From Thalassocella blandensis (lineage in GTDB: Bacteria; Pseudomonadota; Gammaproteobacteria; Pseudomonadales; Cellvibrionaceae), in the NCBI GenBank assembly GCA_902141825.1, contig CABFPG010000001.1, positions 496,001 to 560,000 of the forward strand: a stretch of DNA of 64,000 nucleotides, given 5' to 3'. The notes under the pieces are model-generated. The model did not search any database and was not told the DNA's origin. It worked only from the letters and a program-made list of their open reading frames with translations. Numbering within the stretch: the stretch's first letter is position 1; each line of letters starts with the position of its first letter. This document shows positions 46,824-56,157 of this stretch, piece after piece. The position numbers were made by a program, and so were the translations under genes.

Positions 46824-49448
46824 GTGCGTTATTTTTCGTTGCTAATCATTCTAACGCTGGTATTACAAGGTTGTAATTCCACATCCACCAAGCCATCGTC
46901 TCATACCTACACGCCGAGGAAAGAGGCCGCTCTGCTGGAGAGATCTCAGGCATATTATCGGAGCGCTCGCGTCAGCGACGTTAACTACGTACTCGCTTTA
47001 AACCTGCCGGCTGAAAATGTTCCATTTTCCGGCAAAGCTAAAATACGTTTTACGCTTAACGATGCGAGTCAACCCTTAACACTGGACTTTGTTGATGGTG
47101 ATGTCAGTCAGATCAGCGTGAACGGTACACTGATTCCTACACAGTACAATGGCTTTTTTATCACACTGCCTGCTGAGGCTCTCACGGTAGGTGAACAGGA
47201 AGTCGAAATTACCTACACCCACGCATATCGTCGAGATGGTACAGGCTTACACTGGTTTAAAGACCCTGAAGATGGAGAAACGTATTTATTCAGCCAGTTT
47301 GAAGCCTGGGATTTTAACAAGGTCTTCCCCGGATTCGATCAACCAGACTTAAAATCTACCTACACATTAAGTGTCGAAGCACCGGCGCATTGGCAAGTCA
47401 TTAGCTACAACCGTGAAATGTCCGTACGCATGGTGGAGCAACAACGTAAGCTTTGGAACTTTCCAACCAGTAAACGCTTCAGTACGTACTTAATGTCCAT
47501 TCATGCTGGTCCCTACAAAATGTGGGAAGAAGCGGAACCGTTTAGAACACCATTGAGAATTTTTGCTCGAAAAAAATATGCAGAATTTGTCGACGCCGAC
47601 GAATGGTTTAAAGTCACTCGACAAGGATTTGATTACTTCGAAAAATACTTTGAATACGAATTCCCTTTTCATAAGTTTGATCAGGTGTTGGTACCAGAGT
47701 TTGTATATGGTGCAATGGAAAACGTGGGCGCTGTAACATTCACCGAACGCCTGCAACCTCGACGCGAACAAAATGAAGTTGACCGGGAAAAAATGGCCAT
47801 GGTTGTCATGCATGAGCTGGCGCACCACTGGTTTGGGAATCTTGTCACCATGCGCTGGTGGGATGATATCTGGTTAAATGAAAGTTTCGCAGATTTAATG
47901 GGGCATCAGGCGACGGCAAAAACCACCGAGTACCGCAATGCCTTACAAAGCTTTTCAACCAGCCGTAAATCCTGGGGCTACGAAGAGGACCAATGGATCA
48001 CTACCCACCCTATCGTGCAAAACATTCCCGATACCGAAGCGGTTATGGCCAGTATTGATGGCATTACCTACGCGAAAGGAGCTGCCAGCTTAATTCAATT
48101 AAAATATTTACTGAGCGATCACACCTTCCAAAAAGGACTGGCCAATTATTTTGATGCTTATGCCTGGAAAAATACTGAACTCAAAGATTTTATCGGCACC
48201 CTCGGATTCACAGCAAACCGCGACCTTACCGAATGGACAAACAGCTGGTTAAAACAGTCCGGTACAAATGCCTTACAGGCGTCGTTCACTTGCGAGGGCG
48301 AACAACTTTCTAAACTTAGTATCACGCAAAAGCCGGCCAACGTCAGTGGCGCATTGCGCGAGCATCGCTTCGACATTTTATTATTGGACAAAAACCACAA
48401 TCGCACGGTTATCGATGCTTCAGTAAAGAAAGAGGTTAATAATATTACGCTGACTGAGCGATATGCCTGCCCTATATTCGTCTTGCCAAATGTGTCGGAC
48501 TATACCTTCGCACGAATTATTCTGGATGAAAGCTCTATTCAATTTCTCGAAAAAAGCTTTAACAGTTTTACCAACCCCATTGAACTGGGATTGATCTGGC
48601 GTTCATTGGCAGAAAGTGTTCATGAGGCACAACTCAGCCCGACTCGCTATCTGGATTTAGCGATTAAATATTTAGCCGAAGCCGACAATCCCGCCATGCT
48701 CAATGCGCAAATCCCCAATATTCACAGCGCATACACTCTCTTGGAAGTTCGACAAACGCTTAAACCACAAGACACACTTGCAGCAAAGTATCGTGAAAAG
48801 TTAGAGGCTTTGGCACTATCACGCTACCAGGCCAGTAAAGATGCCGTACAGCGAATCTGGTTCAAATTCTGGGTTGGTATGCTGTACTCCGAATCATCAC
48901 TGGAGGCTGCCCGCCAATACGTAGCAGACTCTACCCTGTCATTAGACGACCGCTGGATGCTCGCCGGTGCCCTGGTACGAGAAAAGGACGCGTCTGGAAA
49001 AACCTGGATCGAAAAACTGTCCGCGCAAGATAAGTCTGCACAAGCAGAATTGAATGCTTATATTGCCAGCTCACAAGCGCCTCAAGCGGAAGCGAAATTA
49101 CGCTGGATCAAGGAAGCTCAAAACCCGCAAACCGAATATGCCTACACACAATTACGCGCTATTTTGAATGGCCTTTTCCCGACAGGGCAACACGATCTGC
49201 ATCTCACTTTAAAGCATGAAATTTTAGATCCTGTTCCTTCGCTGGCAGAGAGTTTAACTCCCACCCTGCTTGCAACCTATCTCGGCAGCATTACCCCGAT
49301 AGAATGTAACGCGGAGAAACAGAAAGTGAATCTGCAATTGGCAGACATGGAAAAAATGCCTAAAACAGCCGGCAAGATTCTGAAAAAACTCTCACAGGTA
49401 GAAGCGCGCTGCATTAGCGCGCAGAACAAACTCGACCAGCTAAAATAG
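46824..49448 (+). CDS. Lipoprotein M1-family aminopeptidase
   Basis: About 874 residues. The GTG at 46824 has GGAGG eight bases upstream; the resulting signal peptide is short and ends in lipobox LQGC (C17). The M1 signature is complete: GAMEN at 296-300, HELAHHWFGN with zinc-binding HExxH at 330-334, and the distal E353 in WLNESFADL. The large helical C-terminal domain follows. It therefore resembles PepN-type aminopeptidases but would be anchored in the envelope. In-frame residues upstream to 46746 look like non-coding extension. It lies next to a lipoprotein protease. Confidence 0.92.
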   Translation: MRYFSLLIILTLVLQGCNSTSTKPSSHTYTPRKEAALLERSQAYYRSARVSDVNYVLALNLPAENVPFSGKAKIRFTLNDASQPLTLDFVDGDVSQISVNGTLIPTQYNGFFITLPAEALTVGEQEVEITYTHAYRRDGTGLHWFKDPEDGETYLFSQFEAWDFNKVFPGFDQPDLKSTYTLSVEAPAHWQVISYNREMSVRMVEQQRKLWNFPTSKRFSTYLMSIHAGPYKMWEEAEPFRTPLRIFARKKYAEFVDADEWFKVTRQGFDYFEKYFEYEFPFHKFDQVLVPEFVYGAMENVGAVTFTERLQPRREQNEVDREKMAMVVMHELAHHWFGNLVTMRWWDDIWLNESFADLMGHQATAKTTEYRNALQSFSTSRKSWGYEEDQWITTHPIVQNIPDTEAVMASIDGITYAKGAASLIQLKYLLSDHTFQKGLANYFDAYAWKNTELKDFIGTLGFTANRDLTEWTNSWLKQSGTNALQASFTCEGEQLSKLSITQKPANVSGALREHRFDILLLDKNHNRTVIDASVKKEVNNITLTERYACPIFVLPNVSDYTFARIILDESSIQFLEKSFNSFTNPIELGLIWRSLAESVHEAQLSPTRYLDLAIKYLAEADNPAMLNAQIPNIHSAYTLLEVRQTLKPQDTLAAKYREKLEALALSRYQASKDAVQRIWFKFWVGMLYSESSLEAARQYVADSTLSLDDRWMLAGALVREKDASGKTWIEKLSAQDKSAQAELNAYIASSQAPQAEAKLRWIKEAQNPQTEYAYTQLRAILNGLFPTGQHDLHLTLKHEILDPVPSLAESLTPTLLATYLGSITPIECNAEKQKVNLQLADMEKMPKTAGKILKKLSQVEARCISAQNKLDQLK

Positions 49449-49470
49449 TGTAGTAACAGACTAAAAAGCA

Positions 49471-49504
49471 AAGGGCCTGACAGCAATGTCAGGCCCTTTT
49501 TTTT
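49471..49504. terminator. Terminator between the convergent aminopeptidase and GGDEF genes
   Basis: GGGCCTGACA / TGTCAGGCCC stem (10 bp) with a GCAA loop and eight T residues in the plus direction. It serves the aminopeptidase gene and may act in both directions. Confidence 0.92.
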
Positions 49505-49530
49505 AATTCGATTTAGCGCAATCCGGCGTG

Positions 49531-50652
49531 TTAGAACAGTTCAATATCCTGGCTATCATGGGATTGCAGCCCCTCCTTCGCATCCAGATAATTAACAACC
49601 TGATTGCGGCCACTCTCCTTAGCAAAATACACAGCTCGGTCAGCTTCTTCCAGCAACTGTGACATGGAGCCATTGGGGTCTAAAAAACTATATCCAACAC
49701 TTACTGTCACTTTACCCGAGGGAAATTGGTGTTTTTCCACCGCCTTACGAAACCGCTCCAGAGTTGCTTGAGCTCCAGCGGCATTCGTTTGATTTAAAAT
49801 TACCAGAAACTCTTCACCACCAAAACGAAAAATAAAATCCGAGAAGCGAAATTGTTCTTTCATAATGTTGGCGAAATGGATTAACACCTCGTCACCAAAC
49901 AAGTGGCCGTAGTTGTCGTTGATACTTTTAAAATGATCGATATCCAATACCGCCAACCAGGAACAGTTGTTGGTGTCAAATTCATTTTCCGGTTTGCGAT
50001 AGTAGTCCAGAATTTGAGTAAACACATGGTTGAGACTTTGACGATTCAGCAGATGCGTCAGGACATCGCGTTCTTTTTTGTCCAGTAATGCAGTTTGGCT
50101 CGCATACACTGAAAACAAACCTTCTAAAATAGTAAAGTGGTATTCGTCCAACTCACCTTCAATCAGAATTGCACGAGGTGGATTTACGTCTTTAACGATA
50201 TCCAACAATATATAGTGACTTTTCTCTGTTCTCAGCAGTGAAATCCCAGTGTTGTTTTCACTGAGCATGCGCGCCAGTACGTCGGTATATTCATCCTCGT
50301 ACTCCTCTTCCAAAGAAAGCGGAAAACGCCGAAACAACAATTCATCCTGATGGGTTAAGCCCGTGATATTTTTGGCTTTGTGATTGAAAACTTCATAGGA
50401 AGAAGCGTGCTTTACGCCTGGAAACTCTTCAATCATCGACAGTAAACAATGCGTCATAGCGTGATAATCTACACTGGATATCACTTTGGTTGACAACTCA
50501 AATGCGTAACGCAATGCGTCAGTATCAGAAAAACGCACGGCGTCATGATGAAGTTGTTGAGCTGTTGAATTCACGATAATTTCTCTGCCGTTTGTGCCGA
50601 AGTCCAAGCTGCCAGACTCAGGAACGTAATGCCAATCCATGAGAGCTTCCAT
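49531..50652 (-). CDS. Diguanylate cyclase with GAF-like N-terminal region
   Basis: 373 residues. A partly GAF-like N-terminal region (about 45-190) with no recognised ligand site precedes a GGDEF domain (about 195-360). The catalytic loop is GGEEF (278-282), and an RxxD inhibitory site (R269-D272) is present, so an active, product-inhibited cyclase is expected. No membrane segment. The start could instead be the ATG at 50640 (GGAAG upstream). It is convergent with the aminopeptidase gene. Confidence 0.92.
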   Translation of the reverse strand: MEALMDWHYVPESGSLDFGTNGREIIVNSTAQQLHHDAVRFSDTDALRYAFELSTKVISSVDYHAMTHCLLSMIEEFPGVKHASSYEVFNHKAKNITGLTHQDELLFRRFPLSLEEEYEDEYTDVLARMLSENNTGISLLRTEKSHYILLDIVKDVNPPRAILIEGELDEYHFTILEGLFSVYASQTALLDKKERDVLTHLLNRQSLNHVFTQILDYYRKPENEFDTNNCSWLAVLDIDHFKSINDNYGHLFGDEVLIHFANIMKEQFRFSDFIFRFGGEEFLVILNQTNAAGAQATLERFRKAVEKHQFPSGKVTVSVGYSFLDPNGSMSQLLEEADRAVYFAKESGRNQVVNYLDAKEGLQSHDSQDIELF

Positions 50653-51209
50653 TTATTAAAGATTAGCATACGTTCATTCAATAATAACGACTTAAGTAAT
50701 TCGCTCGTATGAGTATCTGCCGCAATTTTTGAGATAAAAAAGCCTTTTCTTTATAACAAATTGCCAAGCTACAACCAGATCAAATATAAAATGCCAACAT
50801 TTTTATCTTTTCCTTTCATCTTCAGGCTTAAACATATTTGAAGTTGCCAGAGCGTAACCATTGTTCTTTTGCGGAACAGGGATGCCCCATGCGCGAATTC
50901 ATTGTTAGCCACAACAGGAGCGAGACAGCCACGCTGGGGATGCCATAGCCTGAGCCTGTACGCATTTTTCACCAATTACCCCACAATTAAGCTCAATAAA
51001 CAAACAACTCCAAGCAGATTTCAGGTTTTATTTTGCTCTGACGCTATTCTTACAATGCGAAGCTGCCAATTTAGCGCTAAAGTTAAAGGTAGATATTGCA
51101 CCATCTTTATATAATTACTCTAAATATAGAACAGGCAATTTAAACTCTTTTGTTATATGAACAAAGACTGCTTTCAACCATTCACTCCACATCGCAGGGT
51201 TCGCATTAG
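50653..51209. other. Divergent gap with a GC-richer structured block
   Basis: It separates the GGDEF gene from the REC-CheX gene. Within it, 50869-50975 is richer in GC than its flanks and holds AGGGATGCC (50878) and GGGGATGCC (50936) near-repeats and an imperfect hairpin TGTTC/GAACA just before. Both strands have short frames without convincing starts. It looks like a discrete element, possibly a repeat or small RNA, but I cannot identify it. Confidence 0.45.
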
Positions 51210-52166
51210 ATGAGTGATCCGATCTCCAAGACCGTTAGCAAAGTACTTGTTTATGATTGCGACGAAGCCCATGAAGAGCGTGTAAAAGAGTTTTGTCTCA
51301 GCAATAGTCTGACGCCAGTAAAACCCAAATCGAATAAAGTTTTAGAAGTGCTGCTGTCCAATGTGGACTTAGGCGCAGTGTTCATTTCAGAAGATATCCC
51401 CGGCTACCCCGGTGCCGGCATAGTGATGGGCCAGCAAATCCATCGTTATCGGCCAGAATTACCAATTTTTTTACGCGTAGAATCCGAATACGATATTCCC
51501 AAATACCGAAACAATGTGTTCTGCGCAACCTATACCACTGGCACCATAGAAAACATTCGCCCAGCAATCGCGAACCACGTTTTTTGTAATGACTACCCAA
51601 ACACCTTCTTGCGCTCCGTTGATGAAGTATCTCGCCGCACCCTGGCCTACTTCTTTGAGGAGGTCGATATTTCCGTATCAACACCGTACCTGATTAAAGA
51701 CCGATTGATTCACGGTGAAATGTTAAGCCTGCTGCCAATTGAAAGTGAATGGTGTAAAGGCTATTTGATGATTCAGGCGGATAACACCGAATTTCTCGAT
51801 AGCGTCAAACGCGATAAAATTTCATTGGACCCGGAATCGTATGACAGTGCTGCCGACGATGTGCTGAGTGAAATTTCTAATATGACCTGGGGAGGGATTC
51901 GCCAGCGTTTTGTCGCTCAGGAGCGTTCAGAACAAGCAGCCAACGTTCAGGTACCGGTAGTTGTCAATCACGCGCACAGTTATATTTCCTTCGGATCTCA
52001 ATCACCTCTGCTCTCACTGAAATACAATTTGATGCGATCCAACGGACGAAGTTTCAGTCTGGATTTCATGTTTATATTCAATTTACATTGGGACCCTAGC
52101 TGGTTCACCGAGCACGATGCGAACGTGCTCTCTTCGAGAATCTCCGGCGAACTGGATTTTCTTTAG
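51210..52166 (+). CDS. Degenerate receiver plus CheX-like phosphatase domain protein
   Basis: 318 residues. The N-terminal region (about 10-125) has a receiver-like fold, but the phospho-acceptor position appears to be S60 (FISEDIPG). The C-terminal part (about 160-318) matches the CheX/CheC family, with the ExxN phosphatase motif at E221-N224 in DDVLSEISNM. I infer a phosphatase of CheY-like proteins or a related scaffold. It overlaps the 3' end of the convergent next gene by four bases. No chemotaxis operon is adjacent. Confidence 0.78.
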   Translation: MSDPISKTVSKVLVYDCDEAHEERVKEFCLSNSLTPVKPKSNKVLEVLLSNVDLGAVFISEDIPGYPGAGIVMGQQIHRYRPELPIFLRVESEYDIPKYRNNVFCATYTTGTIENIRPAIANHVFCNDYPNTFLRSVDEVSRRTLAYFFEEVDISVSTPYLIKDRLIHGEMLSLLPIESEWCKGYLMIQADNTEFLDSVKRDKISLDPESYDSAADDVLSEISNMTWGGIRQRFVAQERSEQAANVQVPVVVNHAHSYISFGSQSPLLSLKYNLMRSNGRSFSLDFMFIFNLHWDPSWFTEHDANVLSSRISGELDFL

Positions 52167-52807
52167 CGCAACCAGCGATATTTTTCCTTCAACCGCGCTT
52201 TGGGCTCCACTTCAAAAACGCCAAACAAATAGAATAGCTTTTCCTTAGCGATATCATCGTCATCAAGGCTGAACAAAATAAAAAACAACTGATCACGATG
52301 GCGTTTCACCGTCAAACTCAAGGGATGAATATCATATTGCGCACGCAACACTGACGATTGATCACGTCGGAGAACAAAGCCAAAGTATTTTGCGAGTTGA
52401 GTTAATTCTAACTTATCAAAATAATCGGTATCTTTCGGGCTATCGCCAAGGCGTAATTTTACGTTTTTTACACCATGTCCAAATAACGGCGTTTTAATGG
52501 TTTCGCCCTGGGCCTTGAATGTAAGGTAGGCCAGACTTCTATCCGAATCAAAAGACGAACTCAAGGCGTAGGCATTATGGGGCGTCACTTGTGAAATTGA
52601 TTTGGAACCGTTAAACAATTCCACTTGTTTGATATGTTTTGATTGAGCAACCACATCGTTTCGTTCCAATGGCGACTGTTCTTTTACTGCTTTTTTCCTA
52701 CTTAATGCTTTTAAGCGCAGCAGCAATACCACCGCAATAATCGTGAAAACGACTATTCCCATAAAGGCAAAATTAAATTCGCCGTCATGATAAATAAATT
52801 CCACCAC
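52163..52807 (-). CDS. Membrane-anchored protein of unknown function
   Basis: About 214 residues. One N-terminal membrane segment (about 14-31), a basic linker and a soluble cytoplasmic domain with mixed beta strands (for example LFFILFSLDDDDIAKEKLFYLFGVFEVEPKARL). I do not recognise the family. Initiation is at one of two adjacent GTG codons (52807 or 52804), with AAGGGG upstream. Its stop overlaps the convergent REC-CheX gene by four bases, suggesting a compact gene pair. Confidence 0.65.
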   Translation of the reverse strand: MVEFIYHDGEFNFAFMGIVVFTIIAVVLLLRLKALSRKKAVKEQSPLERNDVVAQSKHIKQVELFNGSKSISQVTPHNAYALSSSFDSDRSLAYLTFKAQGETIKTPLFGHGVKNVKLRLGDSPKDTDYFDKLELTQLAKYFGFVLRRDQSSVLRAQYDIHPLSLTVKRHRDQLFFILFSLDDDDIAKEKLFYLFGVFEVEPKARLKEKYRWLR

Positions 52808-53330
52808 TTACCCCTTAATCTTGATAATTACTTTTATTATTTCTTGTTAAACTGGTATGAGACTGCAAATATGGCGCACTCTTCACGGCATTTTGCACTT
52901 AGAGAATAGTTACAGCCCCAGACATTGAGCGATGAAAAATATACGTCATGCGTAACAAATAACTCAAATATAAATATGACGACTTGCGCGCAAAATCACA
53001 AACGCCTCGTTCAAATTTTCCAAGCTAAGCAGCATAAACGACAGAAGGTTTATGAATTTTAGCTATTTCATCAAAATTTCGACGCGAACAGTACCGCGCA
53101 TGCAAAGAATCAGCGTAATCGTCGCGTTTTGTATATTGACCCGTCTTGAAGATTGGTTCAAAGTCCAAGCATTACGATTACATTGATGTGGACTTTGCCA
53201 GCGCTTCACCTGCGGCCATACACATGGACTACCTTGACTCTGTCACAGGAAATGCCGCCAGAAGCGCACCACTAGTAACAGTCTCTATAGCAACACCAGC
53301 GTGATATAACATAGATCAACAGGCAAGACG
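52808..53330. other. Gene-free upstream region of the desaturase
   Basis: About 520 bases. No gene or hairpin was seen. It should contain the promoters of the two divergent genes. Confidence 0.35.
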
Positions 53331-54425
53331 ATGAGCGATAATTCAACCGATAATCTCCAACACAGCTCCCCAAACAGCCCCCAGCAAAGCTCATTCACCG
53401 CCTCACCAGATTCAACTATTCCTACGCAAAAAGCCGGGGCAGATCTAACCTCTCCCACGCAACAAAAGTTTCGAGTCACTCAATTATTAAGTCCAGCGGA
53501 AATTCAACAACTACAAACACGCAGCAATACTCGCGCCTGGCTAATGCTCACCGTAAACTGGTTAATGGTTTTTACCGCCTGCGCCTTGGTGGCACGCTGG
53601 CCAAATATCATCACGATTTTACTTGCATTCATTATTATCGGCGGACGCCAACTCGGCTTGGCAATTCTCATGCATGAGTGTTCGCATTTTAGTTTTTTTG
53701 AATCCAAGTCATTAAATAACTGGGTTGGAAAATGGTTGTTGGCAGCACCGGTTTTCGCAGATCTGTCTGCGTATCGGAAATACCATTTAAAGCATCATCG
53801 ACTACTCGGTACAGAGCAGGACCCAGACTATCCCAATTACAAAATATTCCCCATCGCCAAAAGCAGTTTGAAGCGCAAACTGCTCCGTGATATTACGGGT
53901 GTGAGTGGAGTTAAAAATTTCTACGGACTGATACTTATGTATTCTGGAGTATTTGATTACGACTTATCATTCAAACCGAAACAAAACCGAAAACTTTCAC
54001 TTATACAAAAATGTCGAAACTTCTGTAGCAACTTCTACCCTGCGGCTATCGCGCAGCTAGTGCTATTGTTTGGTTTTTATGTTGCGGGCTATCCGCAGCT
54101 CTATCTGCTGTGGTTCGCCGCATTCCTTACCACTTTCAGTGTGTTTTCCCGTATACGCAACGCTGCGGAACACGCAAATGTTGAAGATTTGTTGAATCCA
54201 GACCCACGCTTTAGCACGCGAACAACTCAGGCAAACTGGCTGGCCCGCTTGACGGTTGCACCGAATTTCGTCAATTACCATCTGGAACATCACTTAATTC
54301 CCGCTGTGCCTGCTTACAACCTTGCAAAATGCCATCACCTGCTGGTTGAACGAAATGCTTATGAGCAAACACCTCACGCTATTGCCAACCACTATTGGGA
54401 CGTACTCGCGGCTTTAACACGATGA
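53331..54425 (+). CDS. Membrane fatty acid desaturase
   Basis: 364 residues. A Ser/Pro-rich cytoplasmic N-terminal extension (about 1-50) precedes three to four membrane segments. Three histidine boxes are present: HECSH (115-119), HLKHH (152-156) and HLEHH (317-321), matching a di-iron integral-membrane desaturase. It introduces double bonds into lipid acyl chains; the regiospecificity cannot be read. It stands alone and may serve cold adaptation, which is inference. Confidence 0.92.
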   Translation: MSDNSTDNLQHSSPNSPQQSSFTASPDSTIPTQKAGADLTSPTQQKFRVTQLLSPAEIQQLQTRSNTRAWLMLTVNWLMVFTACALVARWPNIITILLAFIIIGGRQLGLAILMHECSHFSFFESKSLNNWVGKWLLAAPVFADLSAYRKYHLKHHRLLGTEQDPDYPNYKIFPIAKSSLKRKLLRDITGVSGVKNFYGLILMYSGVFDYDLSFKPKQNRKLSLIQKCRNFCSNFYPAAIAQLVLLFGFYVAGYPQLYLLWFAAFLTTFSVFSRIRNAAEHANVEDLLNPDPRFSTRTTQANWLARLTVAPNFVNYHLEHHLIPAVPAYNLAKCHHLLVERNAYEQTPHAIANHYWDVLAALTR

Positions 54426-54781
54426 TGGAAGCCACATTGTGGCCATGATTTCCATTCTAACAAAAGCGCATTCCCGCTCCCCGTCAACGTTTTCACCGCT
54501 CATTTCAAAAAAGCTTCAAGCTAGATTCCAGACTCTCTTATTCACAGTCATTACCTTTAGCTGACAGCCGAAAAACAGTGGATTTATTTTGATGTAGATA
54601 CAAGCTTTTCTCGTGCTTTCTGAAGCGTTTTTTTGTATCATTCGCCCCGCTTTTCCCAGCATGGTCTGGTCATCCATTCTTGCTACACCATCTCTTCTTT
54701 GCTTGTTTTATAGCCAAAGGTAGTTAGTTTTTCTGTCCAGCAAAACATTTTTTTGTTCCTCAACAACCAAGGTTTGAGTCT
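54426..54781. other. Gap between desaturase and nhaD with possible structure
   Basis: GATACAA ... TTGTATC (54597-54639) forms a 7-bp outer stem around a T-rich segment; inside it GCTT/AAGC is followed by seven T residues. This could be a weak terminator for the desaturase gene or a leader element of nhaD. No gene. Confidence 0.4.
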
Positions 54782-56038
54782 ATGCCTGCATTTTTACCGC
54801 CTATACTCCTCGGACTATCCTTTCTCGCCCTCCTCGGCATTGTTTTTGAAGAAGTCACTCACGTTAATAAAGCCAAAGTTACCTTGTTTTTCGGCACGTT
54901 TTGCTGGGTGCTGCTCTACGCATTCAGTCCGAGCAGCCATGAGACAGGCTTTATCAATTCAGCCTTCAATGAGAATATGGGTGAAATCGCCTCCCTTTGG
55001 CTATTTCTGGTCGCCAGTATGACCTTTGTTGCCTACCTCAACAAAAAGGGGATGATTGAAAATTTAATTTATTTATTTATGCCGAAACGCGTTAATGAAA
55101 AAGCACTGTTATTTTTAACGGCTCTTTTTTGTTTCGTATTTTCATCATTAGCCGATAACATTACAGCAACATTGGTATCCATCACGCTCATTCTCTCGTT
55201 AAAGCTGGATAAACAAAAAACCATACGTTTTGCTACGTTGGTGGTTTTCGCGGTTAACTCTGGCGGTGTAGCGCTTATAACAGGCGACGTCACCACGCTG
55301 ATGATATTTCTCGCCGGCAAAATACAAATCACAGAATTATTATTGCTGATTCTACCCGCGTTTATCGCTGTCATGACCCTTGCGGCAATCATGTCCTTTG
55401 GTTTATCCGGAACCATCACTGTCAGCTCTCACCGCACGGATGTAAGACGTGTAGATATTGTTATTGCGGCCGTATTCCTGCTAACAATCCTCGCGACTAT
55501 CGTAGGAAACATTGCATTCCAATTACCCCCGGCCCTGACCTTCCTTATGGGCTTGTCGATTATGTTCCTCATTGCACGGTTTTATCATGATGATGAAGAA
55601 CGAGATGCAATTCTGGACTACATTCGAACCATTGAATTTGACACCCTGTTGTTTTTCCTTGGGATTTTATTGATTGTTGGCATGTTAAAAGAAATCCACA
55701 TCCTGGACACGCTCGCCAGTCACTATGCAATTGTGCCAGATTACGTATCTAACTATGTCATTGGATTTATCTCGGCCATCATTGATAACGTACCGCTCAC
55801 TGCCGCACTGCTGAAATCGGATATTACGATGAGCAAGCCTTCATGGATGGGACTTACGTATGCCGTTGGTGCAGGCGGGTCTTTGTTTATCATCGGCTCC
55901 GCAGCAGGCATCGTGGCGATGAGTAAAATCAAAGGTCTGACGTTCGTAAGTCATTTACGATATTTGTGGATGCTCACCCTGGCTTACACCATCGGGTATG
56001 GTGGCGTGTATCTGGTGGGGAATCTGCTGCTGAAATAA
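54782..56038 (+). CDS. nhaD: Na+/H+ antiporter NhaD
   Basis: 418 residues with about 11-12 membrane segments. Exchanges cytoplasmic Na+ or Li+ for external H+. The NhaD/IT-superfamily character is clear from VFSSLADNITATLVSITL, AVNSGGVALITGDVTTLMIF and the late IIDNVPLTAALLKSD and GAGGSLFIIGSAAGIVAMS segments. Such antiporters are frequent in salt-living bacteria. A good AAGG site lies about ten bases before the ATG. A strong terminator follows. Confidence 0.94.
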   Translation: MPAFLPPILLGLSFLALLGIVFEEVTHVNKAKVTLFFGTFCWVLLYAFSPSSHETGFINSAFNENMGEIASLWLFLVASMTFVAYLNKKGMIENLIYLFMPKRVNEKALLFLTALFCFVFSSLADNITATLVSITLILSLKLDKQKTIRFATLVVFAVNSGGVALITGDVTTLMIFLAGKIQITELLLLILPAFIAVMTLAAIMSFGLSGTITVSSHRTDVRRVDIVIAAVFLLTILATIVGNIAFQLPPALTFLMGLSIMFLIARFYHDDEERDAILDYIRTIEFDTLLFFLGILLIVGMLKEIHILDTLASHYAIVPDYVSNYVIGFISAIIDNVPLTAALLKSDITMSKPSWMGLTYAVGAGGSLFIIGSAAGIVAMSKIKGLTFVSHLRYLWMLTLAYTIGYGGVYLVGNLLLK

Positions 56039-56062
56039 CAACGGTTAACAAAAGTAACACAC

Positions 56063-56102
56063 AAAAAAAGGGCTTACCTCATCAAAAGGTAAGCCCTTTT
56101 TT
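56063..56102. terminator. Terminator after nhaD
   Basis: AAAAAAAGGGCTTACC / GGTAAGCCCTTTTTT stem, about 15 paired positions with a 9-base loop and T-runs on both strands. It serves nhaD and may also act on the convergent membrane protein gene. Confidence 0.92.
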
Positions 56103-56157
56103 ACAAGTGAAAGTCAGAAGTTCATCCTCTGGGCTTACACGTTTTCCATCACCTTTG

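Noticed and set aside
50869-51114. 81-codon plus-strand frame in the divergent gap
   Set aside because: No start context, and its 5' part lies in the unidentified structured block; treated as non-coding.
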